Source: an uncultured Acidimicrobiales bacterium (GTDB taxonomy: Bacteria > Actinomycetota > Acidimicrobiia > Acidimicrobiales > SZUA-35). Taken from it: a stretch of DNA of 64,000 nt. The position numbers were made by a program, and so were the translations under genes. The stretch covers positions 62,001-126,000 of the forward strand of contig CAKZXA010000010.1 of the NCBI GenBank assembly GCA_937922045.1, given 5' to 3'. The notes below the pieces were generated by a model that saw nothing but the letters and a program-made list of their open reading frames with translations, was not told the origin of the DNA and ran no database searches. Numbering within the stretch: position 1 is the stretch's first letter; the number at the start of each line of letters is the position of its first letter. Below, piece by piece: positions 61,792-64,000 of the stretch.

Positions 61792-62499
61792 CTAACTTTC
61801 GCGCCGTCGCCTTCGTTCGTCGATCCTGGCTGCGAACGCAGCGGCCTCGGTGCGGCGACTCATGCCCAGCTTGGCCAGCAGATTCGAGACATAGTTCTTC
61901 ACCGTCTTCTCGGCCAAGAACATCTCCTCGGCGATCTGACGGTTGGAGAGGCCTTCACCGATCAGCTCGAAGATTCGTCGTTCCTGATCGCTGAGGGCAG
62001 CGGCCTTGCCCTCGTCGCTCGTAGCCAATCGACGTATCGCCGACTTGACCACCGCAGCCTCAAGCAAGAGCTCGCCAGCACCGACCCGCCGAATAGATTC
62101 GATGAGATCGTTGCCGCGAATCTGTTTCAGTACGAAGCCTGCAGCCCCGGCCATGGCAGCATCGACGAGGGCCTGGTCGTCGGAGAAGGAGGTGAGCATG
62201 ATGCACGCCACCTCGGGAAAGGCCGAGCGGATATCTCGACACACCTCGATCCCGCTCTCCTCGCCGAGTCGAACATCGAGTACGGCCACATGGGGCGCCA
62301 CCTCGCGGATCTTGAGCATGGCTTCGGTACCGCTCGATGCCTCACCCACCACCTGGAGGTCCTGTTCGCCATCAACTAGTTGGGCAACGCCGCGACGTAC
62401 CACCTCGTGGTCGTCCAACAAGAACACCCGCATCGGTTCTGTTGGTGATTGTGCGGGTGTTCCCGAGGACGGCGCTGGATTTGGGGAGGAAGAGCTCAT
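61792..62499 (-). CDS. NarL/DevR-type response regulator
   Basis: 235-residue two-component regulator. The receiver domain starts MRVFLLDDHEVVRRG, the phosphoacceptor is Asp75 in AVLDVRLGE, and the lysine is in FVLKQIRG. The LuxR-type helix-turn-helix is LSNRQIAEEMFLAEKTVKNYVSNLLAKLGM. ATG 62499 was chosen; ATG 62511 and ATG 62433 (just before the receiver domain) are also possible and no ribosome site decides. No histidine kinase gene is in the window. The multicopper oxidase gene ends 38 bp upstream on the same strand. Confidence 0.9.
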   Translation of the reverse strand: MSSSSPNPAPSSGTPAQSPTEPMRVFLLDDHEVVRRGVAQLVDGEQDLQVVGEASSGTEAMLKIREVAPHVAVLDVRLGEESGIEVCRDIRSAFPEVACIMLTSFSDDQALVDAAMAGAAGFVLKQIRGNDLIESIRRVGAGELLLEAAVVKSAIRRLATSDEGKAAALSDQERRIFELIGEGLSNRQIAEEMFLAEKTVKNYVSNLLAKLGMSRRTEAAAFAARIDERRRRRES

Positions 62500-62537
62500 G
62501 ACAACGACCATCGTAGGTTCAATCGTCGGGTGGTCGC

Positions 62538-64000
62538 CTAGGCGCCAGCACCGTCGTCGTTCCGGTCGTCGCTGTCGGCCCCGGTCTCGGCCCCGGTCTC
62601 GGCCCCGGTCTCTGGTTCCGTTGGATCGAGCGGGCCATCGCTCGTAGCAGTCTTGCGCCAGTTGTGGGGGCGCAGGGGTACGGCTTCGGCGTCGAAGGAG
62701 GGAACCTCCTCGATGATCAGAGCGGTCACCATGCCGAACATGCCATCGGTGCGCTCGACGTGGGTGAGGATATGGCAGTGCCAGACCCAGACACCTGGGT
62801 CGTCGACCCGGAACAGGACGGTGTAGCGCTCGCCGGGCGCCACGTTCAACGTGTCTACCCAGTAAGGCTCATCGAGCGGGATGCCATCCTTGGCGTAGAC
62901 GAGCTGAGGAAACTGATGGAGATGCATCGGATGGATCTGAAGACCCTCGTTGTAGTAGGTCACGCTGGCCCAGTCGCCCTGCTTGAGAGCAACCGGCTCA
63001 GTGGCGGGAAAGCTCTTTCCGTTCAGGGTGAGGCCGATGGTGCCCGCATCATTCAGAACCATGGGCATGTCGAGGGCGAGTTCGAGATCGTCGGGAATGG
63101 TGACCCCACTGATCGTTGAGCCATAGGGTATTGGGTTCTCCCCGACACGGAAGACACCAAACATGCCGTTGACGACCTGGAGCTGTCCGTGGTTGTGAGC
63201 GTGGTACATGCCAATGGCGTCGTCGTCCACAGTGAACGCATAGGTGAAGGTTCCACCGTTGGCTTCGATCGGGTCTTGGGTGTACGGGGCGACACCGTCC
63301 ATGTCGTTTGGTGTGTGGACGCCGTGCCAGTGCACGTCGGTTGCGAGCGGCAGGTTATTCAGGACGCGGACCTGGACGCTGTCGCCCCGGTCCAGCAGGA
63401 TCTGAGGTGCGGGGACAACCCCGTTGTAGGTCCACGCCTCGACGAGCTTGCCAGGCTCAACTTCCCATTCAACGATCGTGGCTTCCAGATCGAAGACCTT
63501 GGTGCCGTCGGCCAGAATCTCCGTTGGCTCCAACACAGGGTTTCCCTTTCCCGCGGTCTCAGCGGGGAATTTGAGCATCGATTCCATCATCGCCGCGTCC
63601 ATGGCCGCATAGTCCATATCGCCGTGGCCGTGGCCCCCTCCGGTTGCGGAGGCTGCCTCGGTTCCCCCCTCGCCGGTAATCGTGAGGGTGTTGACCATGC
63701 CCGAGGCCTCGTGGCCCGCGATGTTGCAAAAGAGTTGGTAGGTGCCGGGGGTCAGCTCGCCCAAGCTCAGCCTGACGCTGCCTCCTGGCCCGACTTCGGG
63801 GCTGACCTTGCCCATACCTCGGATCTCGACGTTGTGGTTCATGTTCCCGGCATTGGAAATGATCAGGTTGACCTCGCCTGCAGGCGCGGTCAGATCACCA
63901 TCGATGGCGAACTCGCTCAATGGCACCTCGATATCGGTGGAGGTGGTGCCAGCCGCCGATTCACCGCCTCCGAGCGCCATGACCGCGACCACGAGGCCAA
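62538..64000 (-). CDS. Multicopper oxidase with extra cupredoxin domain, N-terminus off the edge
   Basis: At least 486 residues; the frame stays open to base 64000, and what is seen at the edge (GLVVAVMALGGG) looks like the core of a signal peptide, so the true start is probably outside. First, a single cupredoxin domain carries a blue-copper set in NHNVEIRG and LFCNIAGHEASGM. Then come two oxidase domains with HWHGVHTP, YHAHNHGQ, HPMHLHQF and WHCHILTHVERTDGM, which include all ligands of the trinuclear and type 1 sites. The C-terminal tail has ETGA repeats. It is likely a copper or phenol oxidase outside the membrane. Nitrite reductase is less likely because the full trinuclear histidine set is present. 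Confidence 0.9.
   Translation of the reverse strand, partial: GLVVAVMALGGGESAAGTTSTDIEVPLSEFAIDGDLTAPAGEVNLIISNAGNMNHNVEIRGMGKVSPEVGPGGSVRLSLGELTPGTYQLFCNIAGHEASGMVNTLTITGEGGTEAASATGGGHGHGDMDYAAMDAAMMESMLKFPAETAGKGNPVLEPTEILADGTKVFDLEATIVEWEVEPGKLVEAWTYNGVVPAPQILLDRGDSVQVRVLNNLPLATDVHWHGVHTPNDMDGVAPYTQDPIEANGGTFTYAFTVDDDAIGMYHAHNHGQLQVVNGMFGVFRVGENPIPYGSTISGVTIPDDLELALDMPMVLNDAGTIGLTLNGKSFPATEPVALKQGDWASVTYYNEGLQIHPMHLHQFPQLVYAKDGIPLDEPYWVDTLNVAPGERYTVLFRVDDPGVWVWHCHILTHVERTDGMFGMVTALIIEEVPSFDAEAVPLRPHNWRKTATSDGPLDPTEPETGAETGAETGADSDDRNDDGAGA
62577..62612 (-). repeat. 12-bp triplet repeat in the multicopper oxidase tail
   Basis: GGCCCCGGTCTC occurs three times in a row at 62577-62588, 62589-62600 and 62601-62612. 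On the coding strand it gives the peptide ETGA three times near the C-terminus. Confidence 0.95.

Overview
This is a GC-rich, densely packed chromosomal window with no rRNA, tRNA, CRISPR array or insertion sequence that I could find. The gene content points to an actinobacterium, most likely of class Acidimicrobiia or a close relative. This is inferred from the wax ester synthase/DGAT enzymes, F420-type luciferase-like oxidoreductases, TetR-controlled acyl-CoA metabolism, the order rho-L31-prfA-prmC ... wecA-atp, and many GTG/TTG starts. No marker gene in the window fixes the taxonomy.

Layout. 1-3484: lipid-storage island with two WS/DGAT acyltransferases (the first cut by the left edge, on the minus strand) flanking a patatin-like lipase. 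3628-7710: aspartate-family amino acid genes lysA, hom, thrC. 7984-13416: rho, zinc-free ribosomal protein L31, an unrecognised 364-residue protein, prfA and prmC. 13480-19541: a TetR regulator, a cyclic-nucleotide-binding-domain protein, rpiB, glyA, a CopC-CopD fusion and a WecA-type phosphotransferase. 19622-28267: the F-type ATP synthase operon, with two accessory membrane proteins, a 337-bp non-coding break, then a, c, b, b', delta, alpha, gamma, beta and epsilon. 28391-39757: AzlCD, two acyl-CoA ligases, glpX, an LLM oxidoreductase, an acyltransferase, PPK2, a J-domain protein, an alpha/beta hydrolase and an SRPBCC-MFS fusion. 39877-45619: NifU-like protein, mscL, an SRPBCC protein with a methyltransferase, a short PPOX-like protein, then cysteine desulfurase, mnmA and tsaC (sulfur transfer and tRNA modification). 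45663-47921: LysR regulator, an orphan 50-residue ORF with its own apparent signals, and a homocysteine methyltransferase. 48062-51087: an ECF sigma factor with a very large membrane-anchored partner. 51144-54130: cobalamin lower-ligand assembly genes cobU, cobT, cobS and a cobC-like phosphatase. 54166-56339: LLM oxidoreductase and a lactonase-fold lipoprotein. 56370-61704: a TetR-acyl-CoA carboxylase-acyl-CoA dehydrogenase operon resembling branched-chain acyl-CoA catabolism. 61792-64000: NarL-type response regulator and a multicopper oxidase cut by the right edge.

Genes are mostly in tight translationally coupled pairs (ATGA or TGATG overlaps). The least explained items are: the 50-residue ORF at 46659-46811, which has a LysR-like dyad in front and a strong hairpin terminator behind; repeated 12-14-bp tandem duplications placed right at stop codons; cobU, which has no ATG/GTG/TTG ahead of its P-loop; the sigma factor partner with a four-cysteine insertion; and the palindrome-bearing gap in front of atpB.
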